Shown one piece after another: positions 43,304-57,200 of a stretch of DNA of 64,000 nucleotides. The position numbers were made by a program, and so were the translations under genes. This DNA comes from Phylloscopus collybita. Lineage: Eukaryota > Chordata > Aves > Passeriformes > Phylloscopidae. The notes beneath the pieces are model-generated. The model did not search any database. It was given only the letters and a program-made list of their open reading frames with translations, and was not told the DNA's origin. The stretch lies in NCBI GenBank assembly GCA_027886175.1, contig JAJNNQ010000009.1, positions 21,425,501 through 21,489,500 on the forward strand, given 5' to 3'. The first letter of the stretch is position 1, and every line of letters begins with the position of its first letter.

Positions 43304-44037
43304 GTGCCCCATTTTCACTACAAATTCTTTAATCTATACTCTCTGGCAAGACATTTGACTGGCTTTGGATAATTTGGGGAAGGGAAAAAAGAAAAGTTGT
43401 ACAAAACCTGATAAAAAGTATATACACTCTGAGGGGCAAAGACTATTTGCTTTACTCTTTATACATAAGCTGCTCACCCTGTGAAGCCAATGAACAGGGT
43501 TTCCAGATGTGATTACAAATGTATCATATGAGATGTAAAGTTCGTGCAGCAACAGCAGTGGCAGCCACAGCGATACCCCTGACTGGACTAACAAGTTTAA
43601 CTGGTCATTCTTCCCCTGGGCACTGACCTACACCAGGCTTTTCTTTGGAGTTCTGGCCAACTGACCCATCACAAGCAAAGAAGTCACAGATTGGTAATCT
43701 ACCACTATCTTCTTATTGATGAAATGGCATATTCTGTATTATTTTACTTAGATCCAGCAAGTCAGACTATTTTCCAAGAATGTAGCTATTAAATCGATTT
43801 GATGCATGAAAAAGCAGAAAGACTGACTACTACTTGCAATAGAAACAGTATACAGAGCAGATAGTTCATGGATTACTTGAAGTAACTTCCTTGATACACA
43901 TTTTTAGGTAACTACAAAATGAATTTAAATATCACACATATAGGACAAGTATTGTTACCAAATTAGGAGAGGATTGCACAATTACACACATATTATATCT
44001 TCGTAATCAACACACAGTAGAATTTCAGTTCTGTTCT

Positions 44038-44095
44038 AAAGCTGTAAGATTCCTCATAGTAACATGAAAGCTGTAAGATTCCTCATAGTAACATG
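44038..44095. repeat. Exact 29-bp tandem duplication
   Basis: Two identical adjacent units, 44038-44066 and 44067-44095, each starting AAAGCTGTAAGATTCC and ending AACATG. Confidence 0.95.
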
Positions 44096-44362
44096 AATTC
44101 TCCCTAGAACAGAAGGGGAGAACAAGGCAAATAAAATCAGAAAAATGAGATGCCTTAACCCAAAATACTCTTCATGGCACAAATTAGAAAACACTTTTTA
44201 AATTGTGCTTCAATATTTTGCTCTGCAAAAATCAGTCATGTATTGACAGTCAATCAGATTGACATCTTGGTTACAGCAACTCACACGGACTACTGCAAGG
44301 AAAAGTTCCAAGAAAGTATGCTTCCCAAGGTTACAGTGGTGGAAAAAGAAGTAAAACTCTGT

Positions 44363-44381
44363 CCTTCCTTCCTTCCTTCCC
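44363..44381. repeat. (CCTT)n microsatellite
   Basis: About four and a half perfect CCTT units. Confidence 0.85.
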
Positions 44382-47143
44382 AACAGAAGATAATCCTAAT
44401 GCTGTTACCACTGTGTATGTGATACAAGTACAAGTACAATAAATCTTGTACTCTTTGGCCATGAACAAGGCTGTGGAAAAAATCAGATTCATGATGTGCA
44501 CAGAAAATACTGCATGCCTTTTCCTATCACCACAACCTTGACAAAATATACTTTGCCCAGAACTGAGTATTTTAGACAGTATCACTGATTTTAATTTTTA
44601 ACTGAAGTAGGATTTAGAAGATTCAAACCCATTTTTGTACACCCTTAGTTCCTTCAGCACTATATGCAGCAGTAATGTGCTTTTTCCTCCAAGTAAATGT
44701 ACTTTAAACCCAAGTCAATTTACTTTCTGTTAAGCAGGTACCGCTATGCTTTGTGTAAGAACAACCCATAAGTTTATTTACAGTCAGACTATTGCAACAA
44801 TATGGAATCTTTATTATCTGTCATTTCTTTAGAAATGATGACTATTTGAGTGATCACATGCAACCAAAATCATAGCTATCCGGAGACATGTTTGAATTGG
44901 TCTGATAGGCTCCAGATCAAGTAGCAAGAAGATAGAGAGACTTCTATGGCTAAGACCAGGAAGGGAAGAAACATAAGCCTTTCCAGAGCATAAACTCTTA
45001 ACAAACAACCCAATACAGGCACGAATTCTTAACTTTACTAGTGGCAACTCAGGAAGCCTGAAATGGGCAGCTATAGATAGCCAAATCCTCTTAGATCCCC
45101 TGAAAATTTACTTTACTTCTATTTAGTAAAAACTAGCATAAGACATGATCACTGATCATTTTTAATTCAAGGTCTCAGAAATGTGTTGCTACAGTAATTT
45201 TCAGAACTTGTATCCAATGTATCAGTTAACTTATTAATCTTAATTTAATAATCTGTTTCCTGGGGTTTTATCATGACCTGAGACAGCAGAAGTTTCCCAT
45301 TTACCTTTTTAGGCCACACTTTCTCTGCCTTCCACGTTCTTATTCTCATCATATCCTCATCTCTTACCTTTGGAGGCAAAGGTTCACTACAACTTCGGTA
45401 TTGCACAAGAGTACATTCCCACAGTATGCAAACAAGAATATGCATCTGATTCATATAAGGGAAACAAGACCACATTCACCATCTGGCTCCTTATCCAGCA
45501 CTAATTCTATGAGGCTTTTCCATAGAAGCTGTTCAGTCAAAGATTTCATTGAGCAGCCTCAACTGATGCATCAGAATTCCCTTATTTAGCCCTTTAAATT
45601 TCATGAAGATATAGTTTTATTTTCTCTCATTATTCCTGACCATGCTTTAATCAAGATTAAGTCTATAAGCTCCCACAGGATCAATTCCACTCAAATTATT
45701 TGACTTAATACAAATTCTCCTTGGCTGTGATGAACAAAACCAACTCACCCCATCACATTTTCCAAACAGCTAAAAGGTTTTCAAGTGCGCAAAGTACTAC
45801 CTGACATTAGGTCACTGTATGGCTTGTCACCAACAAAAAATATTTCTTGGTATCTACTTTTTATTTACAAGCAGCTTTAGATGCAAGACAATACTCGGCT
45901 ACTCAATCCAAGACCTTTTAAAGTTATTTTAATGCAAGAAACATTGAGAAATATCGTTAGTTTGGCTGTACCAATATTGCAAACCCTAAGTTATCTTATT
46001 ATCCCAGTTTTAAACTGGTCCACACAATTTTTCTATGACACGAATTATAGTCACAATCAAATAATACATTTTAACAATGTACGTATACCTCTTCTCAAAT
46101 AACGAAGGGAGTGCTCGTATTTATCAGCACATGATGCTTTCATACTCACACTACTCCCCATCTCTTACACATTTATGATTTAAGTGTTGTGTCACAGCAC
46201 CAATTTTCATTTTCACTTTTTTAAGTGATTCAGTCCTCAGCAGTATCTAGTCTTCACTACTGGAAATATTTTTAACAGTATTCTGTGCAATTTTCCTGCC
46301 AAAGACTAGTAATTCCTTAAATAGCCTAAGAAGGTTCCTAAAGTCACCTAAATTCCCAGAAACTTTGCTTCCACATACAAAGATACATAATGAAAGAATT
46401 TTGCACAGGGACTAAAAAGAGCCTACTTTTTAAATGTTCTAACGATGATTCAAGACATCATCAGTTAGAAGCATTTCCTTAAGACGTCCTCCTCCCTTAA
46501 GTATAATGGCAAGTGTTATATATGGCTGGGGCAAAAGCAAAAAAATCTTCAAACCTTATTCCCCACAGCAAAGGAGTTTCTATTTCCATATGAAGTTTCA
46601 CAAATACATTGATAATAGCCTCCAGATGTGAGAGAGAGGATTCCTCATAACCAGTTCAATGCTGTGTGTTAATTCATTTCCTCTTCCAAAACAACATTTG
46701 CATTTCTACTGTGAACTGACTGTAAGGATTAATTTTGAAGTGATTATTTAAGGTAATTCTTCCAACACAATCATGTGTTAGGGTTTCACATTAAACACAC
46801 CTAGAGAGCCATGCTGCCAACAATACTGATGTTGTAAAGACTATATCCATATCTATTTCTTCACTATGGTGCAGATGCATCGCATGGTACATCCTACACT
46901 CTCCTGACCGTCAGCCAGAAGCAGGGTATGTATAAAGAGCACCATGCTTTTTCCTACTTGTGTTTTGTAGTAAGTTGATCCTGGCTGGATGCCAGACACC
47001 CACCAAAGCCTCTCTATCACTCCCCTCCACTTCTGGACAGGGGAGAGAAAACATAACAAAGGGTTCCTGAGTTGAGATACAGAGAGAGATCACTCACCAA
47101 GTAACTGTCACAGGCAAAACAGGCTCAAACAAGAAATACTGGA

Positions 47144-47149
47144 TTTATT
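47144..47149 (-). terminator. Sense-strand AATAAA polyadenylation hexamer in the LTR
   Basis: The canonical hexamer on the minus strand lies within the LTR, in the same orientation as PDS5A transcription. In this LTR family the hexamer precedes the terminal GTTTTGCC-G-GACAGT-like region, consistent with its use by the original provirus. Present use is unknown. Confidence 0.5.
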
Positions 47150-47334
47150 ACTAACAAAATCAGAGCAGGATAATGAGAAATAAAACTTAGAAAAGTTCTA
47201 ACCTTCCTTTCTATCCCTCCCTCCTTCCCAGCTCTACCTCCCCCTCAGCAGCACAGAGAGACAGGGAATGGGTTTTATGGTCAATTTGTCGCATGTTGCT
47301 AGTTCCACTACTCAGGAGAGGAGCCATCCCCCTG

Positions 47335-47820
47335 CCCCAAGGTGCCGTCTCTCCCATGGGAGACAGTTCTCCAAGAACTTTTCCAACAGGAGTCCATCTC
47401 ACAGGCAACAGTTCAAACTGTTCCAACATGGGTCACTCTTCCACAGGGTGCGGTCCTTCAAGAACAGGCTGTTCCAGCATGGGCCCCCAAGGGGTGACAA
47501 GTCCTACCAGCAAACCTGATCCAGCATGGATCCTCTCTCCATGGGTCTGCAGATCCCTCCCTGCTCCAGACAGGCCTCCCACAGGGTCACAGCCTTGTCT
47601 CAGGTATCCATCTGCTTTGGCATAGGTCTCCTCCACAGGCTGCAGGTGATTGTCAGCATCTCCGTGGTCCTCTGCAGGCTCCAGGGACAAAGCTGCTTTA
47701 CCGTGCTCTTCAACATAGGCTGCAGGGGAATCTCTGCATCCCTGTGGTCCTTCATGGGCTCCAGGGTCACAGTTGTTTCACCATGGTCTGCACCATGAGC
47801 TGCAGGGGAATCTCAGCTCC
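47335..47820 (-). repeat. Decayed tandem subrepeats inside the LTR-like element
   Basis: Recurring phrases CCAACATGGGTC, CCAGCATGGGCC and CCAGCATGGATCC, and CTGCAGGGGAATCTC twice, spaced by roughly 40-70 bp on the plus strand. The open frames on both strands here arise from this repetitive GC-rich structure. Confidence 0.7.
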
Positions 47821-49811
47821 AGGGCCTAGATCACCTCCTCTGCTACCTTCTCCGCTAACCTGGGCATCTGCAGAGCTGTTCTTCTCATATATTCTCATCC
47901 CTCTCTTTCTCTGGCTTCCATCAACGCAAATAATTATTTTTTTCCCTTTAAATCTGTTACCACAGAGGCATTACCATTTCTATTTGGCCCAGCCTTGGCC
48001 AGCGGGTCCATCTTTGGACCCACCAGGGATTGGCTCTGCCAGACACGGAGGAAACTTCTGGCAGCTTCTCACAGAAGCTACCCCTGCAGGCCCCCCTCAC
48101 TATAAAAGTTTGCCCATACAAACCAAGTACATGTTTCAACGTATTCAATAAACGAGACCAAAAAAAAAAGCTTCTTCTATTCTTCTAAAAAAAAAAAAAA
48201 AGTGTTTTTCTACTTCAGCAATCTTGTAAACTGTGGTGACCTGAACACCTCCCAAAGCAGGAAATTATGCAAACTATTTGTACCTCGATTTTTAACTGAT
48301 TCCAGAGTCTATTATTTCTTTTAAAAGAAGAAAAAAATTAAAATTTCTTTTAACTGTGACAGTAAGAGAAGAAATAAATTAGAATTTCTTTCATTCAACT
48401 TGCTGAATGATCGGCAATTGCGCATAATGCCATCACACACAGTATCAGAACAATGGTACCATGGGTCAACAAGAAAATGCTCTTTAGTTATGACATGAAT
48501 TTTCTGGTTGGTTTAGGAGCCAGATTCCATGGTACCTTAAGAGTTGAAAATCATGTGAGACCTTAGCATGAACTATATACAGTGACAAAACTTCACTGAA
48601 GAATTTTGTCTCTTGTCATCTACTAGAGTCATAGTACGATACTATCAAATTAATGACACTTATATAGAATGCAGAAACTCAAGGGTTTCCAATCCCAATG
48701 CAAAAGGCTGGACAAAAATCAGCATTGTAAAACTGTAAAAATCTTTGATCTTTCATAATCAAAACTTATACTATCAACAAATAACAACAAAAACCCCTAA
48801 CGAACCAGCTCCTCAGAAGGCACTGGCTGCCACAGACAATCTCTGCCAGAAGCTGGTGAGGTGCCTGCTACCATGCCTACCAAGCAAGATGCACTGCTGC
48901 AAAGCATTTCTGATCAGATAATTTATCTTTCTGCAATGAAGCATTGTTTTACCAGATCATTTGGCTACCTGTTGAGCACCATTACCTGTATCAGAAATGC
49001 AAAACCCTCCCTGCCACAGCTTTGTCTTTAGGCAGGTACCAAGCTCAAAACGAAGGCACTACAAAATGGAATGAATACAAAATGCAAGAATTTTCTTACT
49101 TTGTGCGTGTCTGCTGGTTTCATTTTACTTTTAACTAGCCCCATCAAGAACAAAGTTTCTGAAAATTCTTAAAGTACTGGGAAAAACTGATGCAAAAAAA
49201 TTGGACCTGAAACTTATCTGGAGTGGTTAGTGGTTTTCCTGGCAGTAAATCTTAATTTTTTAATAAGGAGGAAGAAAATTATTTCAATAAATGTACGGAA
49301 AGTATTGTATTTGTAGAATTCATTTAGCAAGCCTAAATTATTCTATTGTGCATAATGTCAAGTACCCCTAAGTAACAGACTGACTTCTGATATATGTGAA
49401 ATGAGTAATATTTTTAAGAAATTTTCCATTTAAAAATTGTCATTACAATGGAGTGGGAGACCAAAGGAAAAAATAAAAGGCACCAATATTGCTGATATAA
49501 GGACATTAAAGTCAAATCCACACTACTCAGCAAAAGGATGATGCTAAATACATAATGATTATGTGCAGGATATTTAGTTTCTGAGAAATAAGCCTGTAAA
49601 ATCAGTATGATACATCTATGCATGTGGCTCTAACATAGGTAGCAAAGTATAATATGAAAAGTCTTCAAGAAATTCATATTACCATCACAACTGCAAATAT
49701 TGAAAGTGTTGAAATACTTAAAATCAAATATATTATTTATAGAAAGCATTTTCCTGGACTTTACATGACAGGAAGTAAAAAAGTAAAAATGACAAGGCAA
49801 GGACAGGAGAG

Positions 49812-49829
49812 CAACAACAACAACAACAG
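49812..49829. repeat. (CAA)6 microsatellite
   Basis: Six CAA/ACA units in an AT-rich intron. Confidence 0.85.
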
Positions 49830-52800
49830 ACAAAAAAATCCAGGTTCTCCCATTTGTGTCTCCATAATCATACTTGTTTTTATTTGCTGGAGTCTTGACA
49901 TTTAAGCCAAATCATCAGTAACAGGATTATGTTTTCACTTGTTTCTAACTTCATTAAACATTTTAATACTATTTTCAAGCAGTATAGCTACCTTGAGCTG
50001 ATGGAAAATTATCCCAAATCCAAAATATGTAGTGTTTATAAAACCATGCGCTTCCATGTGCTTCTCTCACCTAATAAAGGAAAAAAAATCAAACTCCTGC
50101 TTTTAGAGAGTTTTAATATACCTTTCTGGACTAGCAATATTGTTTTAGAGGCTATTACATCACATATCCCAGAGCAGTGGTGGCTTTGCTCTGATTTTCT
50201 GCAGTTATTTTAATGCCAGGCTAATAAAGTCCTAACTGGGAATTTTTTCTCTAGTATTTTGAGAACTTAAGTAACTCCTGATTTCCATCATAAGAGTTCT
50301 GCAACTATTTTGCCCATCAGTTCCATCCTTGCAGACAGCTAGAATATGACCACAACTGCTTATCGGTCCCTCAACATTCCTCCTATGTAATCACAGTTTT
50401 ATGGCTACTGATTTTGTTAATATAAGAAGCAGGAAGTATATCAGATATGAAGTGTTAATGACATTTTTTAGGAAGTCCCAATAAGGAGTGTTTTGTACTA
50501 AAATTTCATTTTTGAAAAATGGAAAGCTCACTGAGGTCCCAAAAACCAGAGAGCACTGCCATTTCTGTGCTCTGCTAGAAAGTGACTTCAGATAAAGACA
50601 TATTTTTAATTTAAAAATACACCTTATGCATTTAATGTTTAATTTATGTACTTAAATACATCATTCAAGTTCAGTCTCACAATTGATGATGCTGAAATTA
50701 GCTGAAAGTAACATTTCACTAAACTACGTTTCTGGAGTCAGCAACCTGCAAGTACCAAATACAACAGCTGCAAACAATATCCTCATAAACAGTGCCTAAA
50801 ACAGGAATCACACAAAATTTCTGAAAATCCAGCATACTTAAAAAAAGCACTTGAGGCATACTAGCTCTGTATTTGCAAGACACTTTGGCATGTCATTTTT
50901 CTGGTGATCCAGAAAAATCACTTATCCTCACCATGACAAAACTTGAGAAATTTCAGTGCCGAAAGTACAAAACCACACAGGAGTTGAAACTCGAGAGAGG
51001 TTCTTGAGGTTATATCCCTTAAATTACTTTAACACCTTGTTCAATACTTCATTAGAAATGTTTTGTTACCCACTAAATTTTACCGTTTCTGAGTTGTTTA
51101 AACTCAATCAGTAAATTCCAGCACAACAGACACAGTGTTTCAAGACAGTGCATGCTCTACAACAGTGAGTAACTTTTGCCTTCACTTGAAATAGCTGGAA
51201 AATTCATCTGATTCCCTTTCTAATATCAGACAGCTGGAACAATGTTAACCTGTACCCAAGCAGGAACATGAATTTGGTACCCCGTGGCACAGAATTTGGT
51301 CACTTCACAAATACCTGCATCTGTGACACAGTGTCAAAGAGAAATTTGAGAAGCTTACAAGGAATGCACCAAGCTTCAGCATAAAAAACTATGATTGCCC
51401 AGAACACACAGAAAGCAGCCACTTCATCAACAGTACTGGACTGAAGCGGCCTGAAGCCAAAATAACCCCTCATTTTAAAATGATCTTTGTTTCTCTGACT
51501 CAAAAATTATGGAGATTTCACTTCACTTGCTCAGCTGCAGTGATCTCAGAACAGTAGCTCACATGCATGTGCTGGAAGTTCAATATATCATAAAAAACCC
51601 AATGATTGGGAAAACTAAAAAAGGGAGGGGAAATGTTACTTGTAGAAGGACAGATCTCATTCACATACAAACTCTGCAGAATGACAACTCATTGACTAGA
51701 TGACTGTCAAATTAAACCACTTGGTCTTTCTTAAGCATACATAAAGCATTACACATAGGCACAAAATTTAACTTTTCTTATCTAAAACCATTCTAGACTG
51801 TACAGTTATTGCCTTGAGCTCCTGAATCCTATATAGAAGTATTACATCTCTTAGACTTGCTCACACAAGATTTTAAATACATGAAGCTCCATTGCTTTTA
51901 TTTTTCAGAAGTCTTGAATGGCTTTTGAAACCACGAAACTTTTTCATTGATGTTCAGAAATTTGTACTTCTGGGGGTTTTTTTCAGTATTTTGTTCAATT
52001 TTTTTTTTTTAATCACCCTCATGATCATAGCACGCAGATCATGTACTGGTATACTGAACCCATTCACAAAAAAACCCCTGTGAAATGTATCTTGCTATCT
52101 TTGCTTTCTCATCTTCCCATCCTAAAAAGAAAATTGTAACACTGCAATTTTTTTTCTGATTGAATTGGTGATCTTGTTGCTTTTTTTTTAATTCAAAATC
52201 AACACATTTCACAACTCATCTTCGTAGCAAGGAAAGAAAACTTCAGAATGCACTTTGGCCTACAAATTGTAGAGGCACACAATAGTCTTCTCAGCTGCAA
52301 GAATTCATTGGACATCCTAAAAATGCTGTTGCCCAAGACTTATGGTCAGAAAACAAAATCTGTCAACTACAATCTTTAGTGCCTAAAACTCAAACATTCA
52401 ACTGAAGCCACCTAGCACCTTGAAGAAAATCGCTGAGACCTAATATTTTACTATGAATTTTATGAGAGAATAGTGGAGGTGGAAACCAGCAGATGCTGAA
52501 CAAGTAAATCATCTTGAGGAAAATGCTTCAGTATTTTTATTCAATAGTCCCAAAATACTGATACATTCATGATGAGATTAATTACAAAACTCTGTTCCAG
52601 ATGTTGAGAGTAGAGCAAATAACCCTAATCCAGATGGGGCTCAAATTCCTAACCAAGGAGAGAGGCCAAAAGATGTTACTCTCAGATTGCACTATTGGCA
52701 GTTTCCCCATTGAAGGTAAGTATTGCCTGTACTAAGGACTAAAAAGAAGCATTGAAGTGAAACAATCCAGCAACGAAAACTGAAGGATGGAAGGAAATGC

Positions 52801-54270
52801 TTCCTGCTGCCCACTTGAAACAATCACCTTGTTTAACATTATAGGCATTTTGCTTTTGCCAGAGCTCTGACTGCTCACATATAGGGTTAAAAAATGGTAA
52901 AATCACGGGGTAGCATTCAAATCAGGCAGCAGCCACCTGCATATTGTTGACACTGGGTCTACAGTTCTTGTTTTCAATTTGCCTAGGAGCTGCCTTCAGA
53001 GGTCAGAAGACAGCTGATTCCTGTGTGAATCAGCTATTGAGAACCCAAGCTATAAGAAAGTAGTTTTCCATCACTGAATAAACTTTTCCAATTTAAGCAT
53101 TTTGTATCCTACGTGCTCATCACTTCTCTCGGGTGAGCAAGCAGTATCTCCTAGTCAGCAGTCTTAGAGAAGCCCACGAAACCCAGAACATCTTCCCCCC
53201 TCATTTTCAGGAGGATGGCTTTGCAAGCATTCTGGTCAGAATTAAGACAGCACAAAATAAGTTTAGAGTAAAATAGGTATTAGCCTCCATCTAGCTTCCC
53301 ATAATTGTACCTACATTTCTTTGTGCTGGTCAAACCTCTGAACATTTGTTCCATTGGTCATGAACAGGTTGAACATGAACATGAAAACCAGTTACTCACA
53401 GGTTTTTTTCATATACTATCAAAGACTTGCCAGGTAATCACAGATTTTTGAATCAAGAGTCCCTTAAGGTCTCCAGAATTTATATACAAACAAAAAGACT
53501 GAACTCCAGTAATCCCCATATACTACTCAGATGTATATGAGCAATATATGTAAAGCATATTCACACACTCATTTCTTAAGCATTATTTTGAAGTTTTCTG
53601 AATTGCAGAGTACCAGTAAGGGCTTACTTCAATAATAATATAAAATGAAACAACTAAACCCAACAAGCCACAAACCAAATGATATGAGGTGAAATCAAAT
53701 TATTTCAAAGTAAGGATTTGTATAATCAAAATTATCTACATAACTTCAGCCAAAAGTTTTTGGCAACATTCCCACACTGCTATTTTCATAGAAGTTTCCA
53801 TACACAAACAAATTGCTACTAGAAAAGCAGGCAAAATTCAGCTCTAATGTTAACTGAAGTTTGTCAACTACAGAATTTTGCTGCATAAAACCACTAAAAA
53901 ATTGCAAACTCCTTGTAAACACTGCCTCTAAGAAGAATAAAATTATGTTCAAACATATTTCAACAGCAGCTGGATTTTTGGGACTCCTATCAAGGAGTCC
54001 TTAATACATTCTGCACAACTCTGAGGTCCCAAAGTGCAAAAAATATTACTTAAGTGAGTTAAAGAAGGAGAGTTCTCACTTTCTATGAATAATTCTGGTA
54101 GTGCTTCACGTGCAAGAGTAAACTTAAAGGTACAAGCCCTGTGGAGTATTAGTAACTGGCTTTGATATGACATACACACAAAAAGATTCTACTACTTGCA
54201 TTTTATCAGTTCATGCTTGGAGGAGAAAGCTATTTATCTTTCAATTGTGCCTATCTGCTGGATAGTACAA

Positions 54271-54291
54271 TTTTTTTTTTTTTTTTTTTTT
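54271..54291. repeat. Poly-T run of 21
   Basis: Uninterrupted T21. It could be the A-tail of a minus-strand retroposed copy, but the neighbouring sequence is not recognisable as any gene or SINE. Confidence 0.85.
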
Positions 54292-57200
54292 GCATTATGT
54301 GTGATTATCTGGAAATAAAACATTCATCTCTGTCTACATATATGTATGCACAGTTACTCCCCTACAGATAGACACACATCCTGGAAGTGAGCACATGTCT
54401 TTGTTTAAAGAACAATCAACTATAGCAGGCATTAGGAAGGAAAAAGCCAGTAAGAATCAGAGCCAGCATGAAGACAAATCTGTTTGCAAGCACTGGCCTG
54501 TACCGCCTACTCTAGTTCAAGCCACAGCACAAGACTCAGTAGTTTGGACTGCAGAACAGGAAAAGACCAGTCTAAACATCACAGACTGCATCTCATAACC
54601 ATAATGCTGGTACAGAAATGAGAGCCATTATACTTATGGAGGCCTGAAAAACACTGAAACCCCAAATTCCTTCTTTTGTACAAACAGGACAGACAATAAG
54701 AGAAAACCAAACACTCCTAGAGAAAGGTGTTATCTAAGTATTTCTCTCTACTTACTACAACATCAATTGTGAATTCAAATATAAAATCACTTAATTTTGA
54801 AAGCACCTATTATGATGAATGCAATACTACTGCAATTACTCCGCTAAACGTTAGAAAATTCACTGTGGATTCCCCAACATTCGTGCTTGTTCAAAACTGC
54901 TGGTGCCAGCCAAATCCACACATTTGTGTATAAACACAGCACTGATCTTAACTGTTTGTAACCAGAGAACATTCTCCTCTGTTTCTTGGCTTCTTTTTTC
55001 AGACATGTAACGCCAGTACCTCATTCACCGCACTGACATTTGCAGCTCCCTGAAACAAGGGACACACTTCATTTTGTTTAGAGATACTGCCTCACAAATA
55101 GAGGGAGTGGAAGGTTGTCTGTAGAATTTCTTAGGGTGTAGTTTCATGGCTGTGTGAGTCAATCCAAATCTGCCAGATCTATCCCTCCATTATGCCACCA
55201 TGTAAGTGGCTGATAAGTGACACTACTGAAAAATCCCTTTTTCTGCCCAGGTTACTTTTCAGATATATCTGCTCCTTGAACCAGCTCATTACGTGGCTGT
55301 AAAAATGACAGGGGAGGGTGAGATTACTTCAGCCCAATCTCAGGATGCAGTTTAATGACTTAGAAATTGATTTAGTAAGGTCAAACTCAATGACCACAGT
55401 GTTCCAAATTCACCTGTCACTGCAAGTAATAGTTCACCCCAATATTGTCACAGAGCTTTTCTGCAAAAGCAAGGAGGGGGTAGTGACTGTGCAAGTCACA
55501 CTGATCCAAATGAAAACTTACCTGGAAAAACTGCTTTTGAATTGGATCAATTCCACTATCCAATATCCTGCAAGCCACAGATACACCTGGATAGGCATGG
55601 GGAAAAGTATGGTTCACAAATAGCAAGAGTATTTAACTGGCTCAAAGTGCTGCCTTTGGTGCTTGTGCTTCCATACACCAGGGTTTGATTCCAGCCAATC
55701 CTCCACCTATTGGTGTAGCAACTGCACCAGTTTTCCCCTCTTTCCCTACAGTCACTATGTGCCCCTATTTTTTTACTTTTTCTCCTCTTACTCTTCACAA
55801 TCTTGATTTGTTTCTATGACTTTAGGAGTGCTGGTGACTCAAATAAGGAAAATTACTTGGAACCATTATTCTTCCTGAACAGCAGTGGCAGCAGCAGCAA
55901 AAATGAGCAACTGTTTCTTCAGTAGCAGCATCACACAAAAAGTACTCAAAAGTAGTCAGACACAATAGTGCCAGGATGACAAGCTTCCAGAACACAATTC
56001 TGGCAGACTATAAAGAGAACCAGCCTTTTTATTATTATTTATTTATAAGATAAACTAAATTCATTTAGACTATGTTTGAATATCCACTATGCAAGTCATC
56101 TCAGATTACTAAACTGACTCGCAATATTCTACAAAACCAACCTGTCATTACTTACTCCTCCACGTTGTCACACTCCTGATGAAATTGGTTTTGCCCACAG
56201 CTCTGTTTTTGAGATTGAGAAAGATGATGAAAAATCGTGGGGAAACTCTCAACAAATCTTATTTCTAAAATGTTGAGGTTAGTTTTAAAATTAATTTTCT
56301 GGGGACATTGCATGATGCCAGGCTTTTAACAAGTGTTGAGAGGCATCAAATCAGATTCTGTACAAACACAAATGCATGACAGCCCTCATACAGACTGAAG
56401 TTGGAGTAACTCTCAAGAAGTCTCTGGACAGCATGAAATAGGGCACAGCTCCACAGTCTGAATTCTCAGGAGGCAGAGCCTGTGAGAGAGAGTCCCTCAA
56501 GGCATTTCTCAAACCAGCTCCATTGCTAGATAAGAATCTAATGGTGAACTCCATCCTCACAGACATACACAGCTATCAGAAACCAGTTTTAGCATCAACA
56601 TGGAGTGACACACAGAGCTCTAATTCCAGAATGATTATTCTTTAATCTGTGTAGCATATCCAGCTCAGACCAGAATGCTCCAATTTGCACAAGAACCTAA
56701 ACGAAGAACGGTATCTAAAAATGTCAAAGTGAAACAAAATTAAACGGCAGCTTTTTAATCTGAAATCTGACTGAAGGTCATTTAACCTTTAAAGGGAAAC
56801 ATAGGCTAGGACTGAAAGATCATAACTTTGGAAAACATTATACACTACCCCTTGCTTTCCAAGTTGAGATTTAGAAACACAGACACTAAACTTGGTTTTT
56901 ACCAAAAATTTCAAAGTGATTTTTTTAATGGCTTGTTAAGTTTTCTACTGACCTACTTCCACCTCTATTAAGGTGTATATATTCTACAAAGATAAAGTTT
57001 TTGTACTTGGTGAACCCTCCATTTCCTAAAGCAAAATTCTCATGGTTTTACAGCAGTCTAGACTACCAGTTTCAAGTGGAACAAAGCTGAAATCTTATTT
57101 CCAGATTTCCCAATTACCCTTCAGCTACAGTGATGCCTACTTTCATATTCTACATACATTTTCTAAGAAAAAAAAATGCTACTAACAGCTCACAAATGCA

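Larger units (their letters stand above)
43304..46960. other. PDS5A upstream intron, CR1 to LTR
   Basis: About 3.7 kb. It includes an exact 29-bp tandem duplication and a CCTT microsatellite. No exon recognised. Confidence 0.7.
46961..48131 (-). mobile_element. Avian endogenous-retrovirus LTR-like repeat, minus strand
   Basis: About 1.17 kb of GC-richer sequence matching a widespread avian LTR-type repeat that I recognise by wording only. Read on the minus strand it begins near GGTTTGTATGGGCAAAC and contains AAGCTGCCAGAAG-like and GCCTCTGTGGTAACA blocks. It then runs through decayed 40-60-bp subrepeats built on CCAGCATGG and CTGCAGG (plus-strand wording), and an AATAAA at 47144-47149. It ends with GCTTTGGTGGGTGTCTGGCA and CCAGCCAGGATCAA near 46961. 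No gag, pol or env coding is seen, so it is a solo LTR or a non-autonomous element. Same sense as PDS5A. I saw no target-site duplication, and the ends are approximate. The exact family (ERV class) is not resolved. Confidence 0.75.

Noticed and set aside
42854..43318. A 154-codon minus-strand open frame, the longest in the window
   Set aside because: It is the antisense of the CR1 fragment at 42791-43303.
47744..48151. A 135-codon plus-strand frame and neighbouring frames at 47293-47798
   Set aside because: They lie inside the GC-rich subrepeats of the LTR-like element and read antisense to it; no retroviral protein motif is present.
55680..55730. A GGTTTGATTCCAGCC box resembling a tRNA T-arm or SINE B-box
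   Set aside because: No matching A-box, acceptor stem or anticodon arm could be folded around it.
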